From the NCBI RefSeq assembly GCF_011440305.1, contig NZ_JAAOIW010000006.1, positions 186,001 to 250,000 on the forward strand: a stretch of 64,000 nucleotides of DNA, written 5' to 3'. Under the pieces are notes generated by a model. The model saw only the letters and a list, made by a program, of their open reading frames with translations, was not told where the DNA came from and did not search any database. Numbering within the stretch: the first letter of the stretch is position 1; each line of letters opens with the position of its first letter. This DNA comes from Paenibacillus agricola (GTDB lineage Bacteria > Bacillota > Bacilli > Paenibacillales > NBRC-103111). Shown piece by piece: positions 25,423-32,761 of the stretch. Position numbers and translations under genes: made by a program.

Positions 25423-27744
25423 ATGCACCGAATCAAGCTGCCGATTACGATAAATAAGCTTTTTCTTAAGATCCTGCTTTATTTCCTTTCTCTATTGATT
25501 CCGATTGTCATTATCGGCATGATTGTATTTTTTAATGTAGAGCAGCTCATCAAGAAGGAAGTGTCCGAGAAGCTGCTTGTTAATTTGAAGTCATCGTCGC
25601 AAACAATTGAGGTTTATTTGGGCATGGCTCAATCCACTAACAATAATTTACTAATCAGCGATGTCGTGAACTCAACCTTAAAGCCCTATGCGGTGATGAC
25701 CGACCAGGAAAAAGCGACTTTGCCTTTTATCATAAGGGCTATTGCCGCGAACCAAAATATGGTCAGCTCCTTCATAGACAATATATTTATGTATATCGAT
25801 GATGAGAAGGTGTATACAAGCCAAGGTACGGTTAACTTCGAAACTTTTTTTGATAAATCCTACCTTCTGGATGCGTATGATAAGGAATATTGGAGGGAAC
25901 GGATCAAGACGAGTGGTTTTTTTGAGCTGCTGCCGCCTACGAAGGTGACCCGATATGGCGAGGGAGCCAGCAAGACGGTTATTCCCAGCGTTTCTACGCA
26001 ATACCTCAACGGCAAGCTGGCTGCGATGGTAACGACCATCTCGGTTCAGGCCGTCACGTCTACCTTGAATACGAATTCGATTTTCCCTGCTACCGCTTAT
26101 GTGATTGTGGACAAAAACAACCATACCCTACTGAACAGCGGTTCGTGGCGTGCGGATGCTATCGAGCAGATCAGGGGTCTGTTTCAACAGGCTCCATCAC
26201 AAACGGTATACGCCAAGATCGACCAAACGGAATCTATGATTGTGCGGATTTCATCAGACACCTATGGCTGGGACTATTACTCCATCACGCCGATCCACTC
26301 CTTTAACAATGAACCGTCGAGCATTCTCAGCTTAATTTTTTGGATATGCATCAGCTTGGTCGTCATAGGGATTTTATTTTCTTTCCGGTTTAGTGTCAAC
26401 CTGTATAATCCGATCAAAAATATAAGAGATATTTTGCTGCAAAGTGAAAAAGGTACAGAAATCGGCGGCGGGCGCGATGAATTTCAACTGATCGGCAGCC
26501 GTATCCACCAATTGGTGCAGCAAAATTTTGACACTACCCAGAAGCTGGACATGTATTCGAATGAGCTATTGGACCAATTTTTCTCTAGCCTGATTAAAGG
26601 CAATCCATGGACGCAGAAAAAGCCGATGCAGCAAATGATGGAGGAGATCGGGTTTCAAAGCGGTACTTACTTGTGCTGCTGCTTTATGTTCCAATACAAG
26701 GAGCGGTTTTATCACGAGATTGCCGAAGCAGATCGTTTAATGATTATGGAAAAAATGAAAAAGGTGCTGTGGGGCATTATGCAGCAGTACGTAAATAGCT
26801 ACCTGATGGAGCATGACCAGAACCTGTACGTATGCGTGGTCAATCTGAAGCATGAGGAGGAGCGGGCAGAGCTGAACCGCGCCTTGGATACGATCAAGCA
26901 AACGTTTGAATACGACATGATCTACTGCGAGCTTATTATTGGCCTGGGTAAGCCATACAGCAAGGTTAATGATGTGAAAAAATCGTACAGCGATGCTGTG
27001 ACCGCTATGCAAAGATCAAGCCATTCGGACATGTCAATTATGGACGCGGCCGATTTGGCGATTGAGCAAAATTATTATTATTCGTTTTTGGATGAGAATA
27101 AAGTGGTGAATGCATTGAAATCAGGCGATATGGAGCTGCTTGTAACTGAGGTAAAGGGCTTAATCCGCTCCAATCAGGATCGGGGTGTCTCCTATACGTA
27201 TTTGGGTGCTTTACTCGCGGAGCTGTTTAATACCGGCAATCGGTATTTGACCGAAAGGCAGGTTAGCACGCATGTGCTGCTGACAGAAGAAGAGTACGCG
27301 GCGCTGGCTGACCCCAATATGTCGCCCTATGAATCCGCAGACCGTACCCAGCGCTTGTTCGCCTTTTACGAGAAAATTATTACTGAAACGGTAGTGAAGC
27401 CCGAGCGCAAAGCAGCCACAGTCATTTCGCTTATTACCAGTTACATCGAGAACAATTACGCCAAGGACTTATATCTTGAAAGTATTGCCGATGAGATTGG
27501 GCTCTCGTCCAAATATATTTCCCGCATCTTCAAAGAAATAACAGGAACGAGCATTACCGATTATATCAGCTTGATTCGGATGTCCAAAGCGAAGGAGCTG
27601 CTGATGCACACGGATTTGAAGGTAGGCGATATTGCCCACCAGATTGGGATCGACAGCCGTACTACATTTCTGCGTATTTTCAAAAAGCATGAGGGCATTT
27701 CCCCGATTGATTACCGGAATGCCCACTTACGTAAGGATATTTAG
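25423..27744 (+). CDS. Membrane-anchored AraC-family regulator
   Basis: 773 residues. N-terminal membrane segment (about 12-35), dCache-like extracytoplasmic domain, second membrane segment near residue 300-320 (SILSLIFWICISLVVIGILF region), HAMP-like linker and C-terminal AraC helix-turn-helix pair (ESIADEIGLSSKYISRIF, IAHQIGIDSRTTFLRIF). AAGGGG (25411-25416) supports ATG 25423; a longer frame from 25345 exists without a good site. It immediately precedes a binding lipoprotein and two permeases and should regulate them in response to an external saccharide. Confidence 0.9.
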   Translation: MHRIKLPITINKLFLKILLYFLSLLIPIVIIGMIVFFNVEQLIKKEVSEKLLVNLKSSSQTIEVYLGMAQSTNNNLLISDVVNSTLKPYAVMTDQEKATLPFIIRAIAANQNMVSSFIDNIFMYIDDEKVYTSQGTVNFETFFDKSYLLDAYDKEYWRERIKTSGFFELLPPTKVTRYGEGASKTVIPSVSTQYLNGKLAAMVTTISVQAVTSTLNTNSIFPATAYVIVDKNNHTLLNSGSWRADAIEQIRGLFQQAPSQTVYAKIDQTESMIVRISSDTYGWDYYSITPIHSFNNEPSSILSLIFWICISLVVIGILFSFRFSVNLYNPIKNIRDILLQSEKGTEIGGGRDEFQLIGSRIHQLVQQNFDTTQKLDMYSNELLDQFFSSLIKGNPWTQKKPMQQMMEEIGFQSGTYLCCCFMFQYKERFYHEIAEADRLMIMEKMKKVLWGIMQQYVNSYLMEHDQNLYVCVVNLKHEEERAELNRALDTIKQTFEYDMIYCELIIGLGKPYSKVNDVKKSYSDAVTAMQRSSHSDMSIMDAADLAIEQNYYYSFLDENKVVNALKSGDMELLVTEVKGLIRSNQDRGVSYTYLGALLAELFNTGNRYLTERQVSTHVLLTEEEYAALADPNMSPYESADRTQRLFAFYEKIITETVVKPERKAATVISLITSYIENNYAKDLYLESIADEIGLSSKYISRIFKEITGTSITDYISLIRMSKAKELLMHTDLKVGDIAHQIGIDSRTTFLRIFKKHEGISPIDYRNAHLRKDI

Positions 27745-27844
27745 CCCGAATGCGACCTTTTAGCTCATGGGGGAAAAATGGAGCAACGCCACCAAAGAGC
27801 GATAACGGCTTAGGTTATTCCCTTTTGGTTATAGGCAAATACAG

Positions 27845-27884
27845 TTAGCGGCGCTTATGCTAAAGGTGTCAGAAGCGAACGCTT
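27845..27884 (+). promoter_or_regulatory. Two short dyads upstream of the binding-protein gene
   Basis: TTAGC (27845-27849)/GCTAA (27859-27863) and AAGCG-AA-CGCTT (27873-27884), 40-80 bp before the start. They are candidate binding sites for the AraC protein or another regulator; the second is not an acceptable cre match. Confidence 0.3.
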
Positions 27885-27923
27885 ACGAAGTCATTTTCCA
27901 AGAAAATTTTAGGGGGAACACAC

Positions 27924-29564
27924 ATGCAAAAGGGAACAAAGGGTTATGTAGGAGCAGGACTCACGTTCACATTATTAGGCGGCCTGCTTGCCGGCTGCGG
28001 AGGTACAGCAACTCCTGCCGAGGTGGCAAAGCCAGCAGATGCAGCCAAGCCAGCAGATGCAGCCAAGCCAGCCGACACGGCGAAGCCAGCGGAGAGTGCC
28101 AAACCGATTACTTTATCATGGATGCGATACGAGCATCCGTCCCAAGCGTTGGTATCTGATTCACAAACGGTACAGGAAATTTTGAAGAAAAAGAATGTGA
28201 AGCTGGAATTACAGAGCACCCCGCAAAGCAACTATGATGATAAAAAGAAAACCTTGATCGCAACGAACAGCATCCCGGATGTCATTATGGTCAAGCAGGA
28301 TGATCTGTCCAACTTCTCGGATTCAGGTATTTTCCTCGACTTGACGCCTTATATTGATAAAATGCCGAACTTCAAAAAAATTCTTCAGGAGCATCCGGAG
28401 ATTAATAAAAATAAATTCGATGGCAAGCTGTTTGGCTTTCCTTTTGTACAAAAATGGGCGATTCAGGCCGGCCAGGTCCCTATGATCCGCGTTGACTTAT
28501 TGACAAAGCTGAACCTGAAGGCACCTACCACCTATGACGAGCTTTATCAGGTATTGAAGAAATTTAAAGAAGCTTACCCGGACACTTTCCCATTCACAAG
28601 CCGTGCGGCTAATGGTTTAACGGGGACAGAAAATGTGGTCAATCCGATTGCTTTTGGGTTTGGAAGCGGATACACCAATATCAATGGAACGAAGGTTTAT
28701 TACGATCCCAAGCTGAAGCAATACAAATTTGGACCTGCGATGCCGGAATTTAAAGAGGCCATCACATTCCTCAATAAATTGTACAAGGAAAAGCTGCTTG
28801 ACCCTGATTATGCTACAGCTACCTCCCAAATTTGGCAGGAGAAGCTAAGCTCTGGTAAGTCCTTGTTCTTCCAGGATAATAATGGCTTTGCAACGAACTT
28901 CAACCTTGCGTTGCAGAAAAAGGAGCCGGATGCCAAGTTCGACCTGCTGCCTACAATGGATAGCGGTCAGGGCGTTAAACGGAATGCGCTGTACCAATTG
29001 GATCATCTGGGTGAGTCTTATGCGATTAGCGCCAAAGTGAAAAATCCTGACCAAGTGATTCAATTTGTCGATTGGTTATATAGCGAGGAAGGCATGAAGC
29101 TGACTAGCTGGGGTATTGAAAATACCGATTATACTTTTGCTAATAACGTGTACAAAATTTCTGATGCAACGCTGGCTAAATATAAAGATAAACCCGATCC
29201 TTACCGCGCGATGTCCTCTGCACTTGGCTTAGGATATCTGGGATTGGCCTTATATGCCGACGACAACCCAAGTGTCGCCTCCCAGCCTAAAGAGTTTCTG
29301 GAGTGGGGAGATAAGAACCTGAAGGCTCTTACCGATGGCCTTGCTTTTAGACAGTCCTTTGATCCTCCCTTTAACAAGGATGAGCGCGAAAAGCTGAAAC
29401 AATTGCGGACACAATTGGATGCCTTTATGACACAAAATATGGATAAATATATTATGACCGATGGCGCCTTAAGCGATTGGGATAACTTTATTAAGCAATG
29501 TAAGGATAAAGGGGCAACCGAAATCGAAAAGATCTATAATGATGCGCTTGCCAGAGTGAAGTAA
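27924..29564 (+). CDS. Sugar ABC transporter substrate-binding lipoprotein
   Basis: 546 residues. Signal peptide with lipobox LLAGC (Cys25), then a repeat tether KPADAA (about 36-59) and a family 1 solute-binding domain of the large LipO type (LDLTPYIDKMPNF, YDELYQVLKKFK, QIVDWLYSEEG-like VDWLYSEEG). AGGGGGAA precedes ATG 27924. The partner permeases are the next two genes. LipO/LplBC-type importers normally share an ATPase such as MsmX encoded elsewhere, so the lack of one here is expected. The ligand is probably an oligosaccharide; the DapA-family and AraC neighbours do not fix which. Confidence 0.93.
   Translation: MQKGTKGYVGAGLTFTLLGGLLAGCGGTATPAEVAKPADAAKPADAAKPADTAKPAESAKPITLSWMRYEHPSQALVSDSQTVQEILKKKNVKLELQSTPQSNYDDKKKTLIATNSIPDVIMVKQDDLSNFSDSGIFLDLTPYIDKMPNFKKILQEHPEINKNKFDGKLFGFPFVQKWAIQAGQVPMIRVDLLTKLNLKAPTTYDELYQVLKKFKEAYPDTFPFTSRAANGLTGTENVVNPIAFGFGSGYTNINGTKVYYDPKLKQYKFGPAMPEFKEAITFLNKLYKEKLLDPDYATATSQIWQEKLSSGKSLFFQDNNGFATNFNLALQKKEPDAKFDLLPTMDSGQGVKRNALYQLDHLGESYAISAKVKNPDQVIQFVDWLYSEEGMKLTSWGIENTDYTFANNVYKISDATLAKYKDKPDPYRAMSSALGLGYLGLALYADDNPSVASQPKEFLEWGDKNLKALTDGLAFRQSFDPPFNKDEREKLKQLRTQLDAFMTQNMDKYIMTDGALSDWDNFIKQCKDKGATEIEKIYNDALARVK
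28029..28100 (+). repeat. Four tandem 18-bp units in the lipoprotein tether
   Basis: AAGCCAGCAGATGCAGCC is present twice exactly (28029-28046, 28047-28064) and twice diverged (28065-28082, 28083-28100), coding KPADAA-type hexapeptides. In-frame copy-number change would only alter tether length. Confidence 0.9.
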
Positions 29565-29579
29565 TCAGCGAACCTGAAA

Positions 29580-29743
29580 GTGCTGTGAATAAGTCTAGCT
29601 ACGTGACCAGAGTATGTCTCCGATTGCTATTGTTCGCTGATTTCTTGATTGGATAAGACATTTAGCGGTAGAAATCTGCGAACAAAGGCACCGTTTCACT
29701 ATCTCCAACATACTCCGGTCACTTCGCTAGTTATTCACCGCAC
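29580..29743. repeat. Foldback repeat, copy B (between binding protein and permease)
   Basis: Long palindrome of 164 bp. Outer arms GTGC.GTGAATAA (29580-29592) pair with TTATTCAC.GCAC (29731-29743); TAGC with GCTA; GTGACC.GAGTATGT with ACATACTC.GGTCAC; ATTGTTCGC with GCGAACAA; and GATTTC with GAAATC at the tip. It begins 15 nt after the stop of the binding-protein gene. The inner core is shared with copy A at 19877-20007 while the outer stem bases differ but still pair. Confidence 0.88.
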
Positions 29744-29832
29744 TTATAGAGGAGCCAAGTCTCACACTACGGGCTGTGGCTCCCTTACTTTTTATTAGAG
29801 GATTAAAGGAGTGGATTGTTATATCAACTGTG

Positions 29833-30786
29833 ATGGGTCACCAGAAGCTGCCGCCCCAGCAGGCTGCCGTCCGCAGAAGCAAATGGACGAGCACCCGCAA
29901 GAAGCTGAGCAAAAGCAAATTCCTCTATACGATGTTTGCGCTCCCGTTTATTTATTTTCTCATTTTCCATTATGCACCGATGGTGGGCAATTTAATGGCC
30001 TTCCAGGAGTATTCCATTATGAAGGGGTTTTTCGCAAGCCCGTGGGCGGGAACCAAATATTTTCAGCAATTTCTCACAGATCCCTATTTTTGGAAGGTAG
30101 TCCGCAACACGTTAATGATCAATTTGTATTCGCTAATCTTTTATTTCCCGGCACCGATTATATTCGCCATCCTCATGAACGAGCTAAGAGGGCAGCTATT
30201 CAAAAGAGCCATCCAAACGGTCACTTATGTGCCGCATTTTTTATCTACGGTTGTTGTAGCGGGCATGCTCGTTAACTTTTTGTCCACTACCGGATTGGTT
30301 AACCAAATTACCCATATGTTCGGCTTTGAGGCGAAAACCTTTATGTCCTTGCCGGAATGGTTCCGGACGATTTTTGTGGGCTCCGAAATATGGCAGGGCA
30401 TGGGCTGGAATTCGATTATTTATTTGGCTGCTTTAGCTTCTATTGATCCGCAGCTTTATGAGGCGGCAACGATAGACGGTGCTAATAGGTGGCATAAAAT
30501 TCGGCATATTACGCTTCCGGGCATTACGACCGTGGCTACGATTTTATTCCTGCTAACCATTGGGCATATGTTATCCGTAGGCTTTGAAAAAATTATTTTG
30601 CTATATAGCGGACCTACCTATGAAACTGCAGATGTGATCCAATCCTTCGTTTATCGAAGAGGGCTCATTGATGCCGACTTTAGCTTTGCGGCAGCTGTAG
30701 GTATTTTTCAATCGGTCTTATCGCTGGTGCTGATCCTGTCGGCCAATAGCATTTCCAAAAAAATCAATGGAACCCGTTTATTTTAG
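29833..30786 (+). CDS. Sugar ABC permease, LplB type
   Basis: About 317 residues, six membrane helices; the EAA loop reads YEAATIDGANRWHKIRHITLPG. It forms the channel with the next gene product. Start assignment is awkward: ATG 29833 has AAAGGAG (29806-29812) 20 nt upstream, too far; the GTG at 29811 that lies close to it is in another frame, and in-frame codons at optimal spacing are ATT/ATA. The core protein is clear regardless of start. An upstream in-frame GTG at 29776 would add 19 residues. It follows foldback repeat B by about 90 bp. Confidence 0.9.
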   Translation: MGHQKLPPQQAAVRRSKWTSTRKKLSKSKFLYTMFALPFIYFLIFHYAPMVGNLMAFQEYSIMKGFFASPWAGTKYFQQFLTDPYFWKVVRNTLMINLYSLIFYFPAPIIFAILMNELRGQLFKRAIQTVTYVPHFLSTVVVAGMLVNFLSTTGLVNQITHMFGFEAKTFMSLPEWFRTIFVGSEIWQGMGWNSIIYLAALASIDPQLYEAATIDGANRWHKIRHITLPGITTVATILFLLTIGHMLSVGFEKIILLYSGPTYETADVIQSFVYRRGLIDADFSFAAAVGIFQSVLSLVLILSANSISKKINGTRLF

Positions 30787-30798
30787 GAGGTACAGCCC

Positions 30799-31671
30799 AT
30801 GAGCTTGAATAAATATAGCCTGTTTGATGTTGTGAATATGATCCTCATGCTGTTGATTATTGTAGTTACGGTATACCCATTATATTATATGGGAATTGTT
30901 TCCATTAGCTCGGGATTGTCTGTACAAAGGGGAGATGTTTTCCTTTATCCAATTGAGGTTACTTTAAAGGCGTATAGTATTGTGCTGGATGACCCCTCGA
31001 TTCTGCGCGCCTATGGGAATACATTGCTGTATACATGCTTGGGGGTAACCGTTAATTTGATCATGACGACGCTTTGTGCGTACCCCTTGTCGAGAAATTA
31101 TTTGTATGGCAAAGCGCTGCTATCCTTTTTTGTTGTGTTTACGATGTTTTTCGACGGGGGGCTTATTCCGAAGTATATGGTGGTGCATTCCTTGGGGATG
31201 GTCAACTCGATCTGGGCGATTTTGATCCCGACAGCAATTAATGTGTTTAATATGATTCTGATGCGGACGTTTTTCGCTGAAATTCCCGATGCCCTCCATG
31301 AATCGGCAACCGTTGATGGAGCCAGCGAATGGCGGATTCTGCTGCAAATCGTGCTGCCGCTGTCGATGCCGGTGATGGCGACGATGTTCATCTTTTATGC
31401 GGTGGCGCATTGGAACAGCTTCTTCCCCGCTTTAATTTATTTGAACGAGAAGCAGCTCTATCCGCTGCAAATTATTGTGCGAAATATTGTTATCCAAGGC
31501 GATATGTCCTCGCAAACTGCCGAAATGGGCGCGGGCGAGAACAGCTCCGTTATGGCGCAAAATGTGAAATATGCGGTCGTCTTTATCGCGATCCTGCCGA
31601 TTCTGGTCATTTACCCGTTCGTGCAAAAATATTTTATCCAAGGCGCTATGCTGGGTGCGGTTAAGGGGTAA
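30799..31671 (+). CDS. Sugar ABC permease, LplC type
   Basis: 290 residues, six membrane helices; EAA loop HESATVDGASEWRILLQIVLPLS. AGGAGG lies just before ATG 30799, 12 bp after the LplB-type gene. Carbohydrate importer of the CUT1 class with the upstream lipoprotein. Last gene of this unit; I see no strong terminator behind it. Confidence 0.92.
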   Translation: MSLNKYSLFDVVNMILMLLIIVVTVYPLYYMGIVSISSGLSVQRGDVFLYPIEVTLKAYSIVLDDPSILRAYGNTLLYTCLGVTVNLIMTTLCAYPLSRNYLYGKALLSFFVVFTMFFDGGLIPKYMVVHSLGMVNSIWAILIPTAINVFNMILMRTFFAEIPDALHESATVDGASEWRILLQIVLPLSMPVMATMFIFYAVAHWNSFFPALIYLNEKQLYPLQIIVRNIVIQGDMSSQTAEMGAGENSSVMAQNVKYAVVFIAILPILVIYPFVQKYFIQGAMLGAVKG

Positions 31672-31721
31672 TTTATATCGCTTTCGCTCCTTGCTTTAGC
31701 CCGTATGTAACAGGTGTTTTA

Positions 31722-31759
31722 ACCTTACATTGTAAGGTGGGTTAAGCATACGTTATAAT
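31722..31759 (+). promoter_or_regulatory. Promoter with overlapping dyad, ZIP transporter gene
   Basis: ACCTTACA (31722-31729) and, overlapping the -35, TGTAAGGT (31731-31738) form a near-perfect dyad. TTGTAA (31730-31735) and TATAAT (31754-31759) are -35 and -10 with 18 nt between. A regulator bound here would occlude the -35, so a metal-responsive repressor is a reasonable guess. The sequence does not match the Zur, Fur or MntR consensus I know. Confidence 0.6.
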
Positions 31760-31791
31760 ACGGGATATGAGTAGGCAAAGTGGGGGTTTGA

Positions 31792-32523
31792 ATGGAAACG
31801 GCACTTATCGGCAGCTTTATATCAGCTATGGCAACAGTTCTCGGTGCAGTTCCTTTGATGTTTGTGAAAACCCTATCAGAGAGATGGAAGGATATTCTGA
31901 TCGCGTTTACAGCGGGGATTATGATATCGGCTTCGACATTTGGTTTGATACCTCAAGCCATTAAGGAATCAGGTATAGTAGGGTTAACCATCGGGTTACT
32001 GCTGGGTATTGTAATGCTAGATCTGATTGAAAAAAATATTCCGCACATTGACGTAGAGAACGATTCGGGGATCAGCCAGTTTGATTCCAAATCGTTATTG
32101 GTCATTATTGCGCTGATCATTCATAATATCCCTGAGGGCTTAAGTACGGGATTTAGTTACGCTAGCCAAAATGAAGGATTGGGAACCATGGTAGCCATTT
32201 CGATTGGAGCCCAGAATATGCCGGAGGGGCTAGTTCTCGGAGTTTTTCTTTTAAATTCTAAAGTAAGTAAACTAAACTCCTTTCTGATCGTTTCCCTGAC
32301 CGGATTCATAGAAGTAGTTTTTGCGGTTGCTGGATATTTTACTGCCTCGTATATTGAGGCTATAGTCGGGTACGGGCTAGCCTTCGCAGCAGGTGCCATG
32401 ATGTTCATCGTATATAAGGAGCTAATTCCAGAGAGCCATGGGCACGGCTATGAAAGAAGCTCCACCTATTCATTTATATTGGGGTTATTAGTCATGATTT
32501 ACATTAGCCAAATATTTGGATAA
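31792..32523 (+). CDS. ZIP-family divalent metal transporter
   Basis: 243 residues, eight predicted helices. Helix 4 has HNIPEG and helix 5 has QNMPEG, the metal-binding pair of ZIP proteins (the second normally starts with H, N or Q). A short histidine segment HGHG near residue 220 could bind metal. ZIP proteins bring Zn2+, Fe2+ or Mn2+ into the cytoplasm. Monocistronic: its own promoter upstream and a terminator after it. Confidence 0.9.
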   Translation: METALIGSFISAMATVLGAVPLMFVKTLSERWKDILIAFTAGIMISASTFGLIPQAIKESGIVGLTIGLLLGIVMLDLIEKNIPHIDVENDSGISQFDSKSLLVIIALIIHNIPEGLSTGFSYASQNEGLGTMVAISIGAQNMPEGLVLGVFLLNSKVSKLNSFLIVSLTGFIEVVFAVAGYFTASYIEAIVGYGLAFAAGAMMFIVYKELIPESHGHGYERSSTYSFILGLLVMIYISQIFG

Positions 32524-32587
32524 ATAAAGCAGCTGCTTAGGGAGACAAGGCGGACTGATCCTATAGGATGCCTTCAAATAATGAATT

Positions 32588-32630
32588 AAAAGTCCGGATG
32601 CAGCATTTCTAGCTGTTGAGGGCTTTTTTT
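32588..32630 (+). terminator. Terminator of the ZIP gene
   Basis: AAAAGTCC with GGGCTTTT, inner AGC/GCT, followed by a run of eight T. Confidence 0.8.
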
Positions 32631-32761
32631 TATCGCAACCGGCAAGGCTGGTTGTAAGCACTGCTCCATTTTTTGGTTATAATGAAGGTATGGAGTTACA
32701 GCTAAAGTTAAAAGCCGAAAGCGTATACATATGAGGATTCCAGCAGAAAGGAGATGAATAG

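Noticed and set aside
27868-27890. cre site before the sugar-binding lipoprotein gene
   Set aside because: AAGCGAACGCTT is a dyad but does not place TG and CA at the required positions of the cre consensus.
28029-28100. CRISPR-like array
   Set aside because: The 18-bp units are contiguous without spacers and code in frame for the lipoprotein tether.
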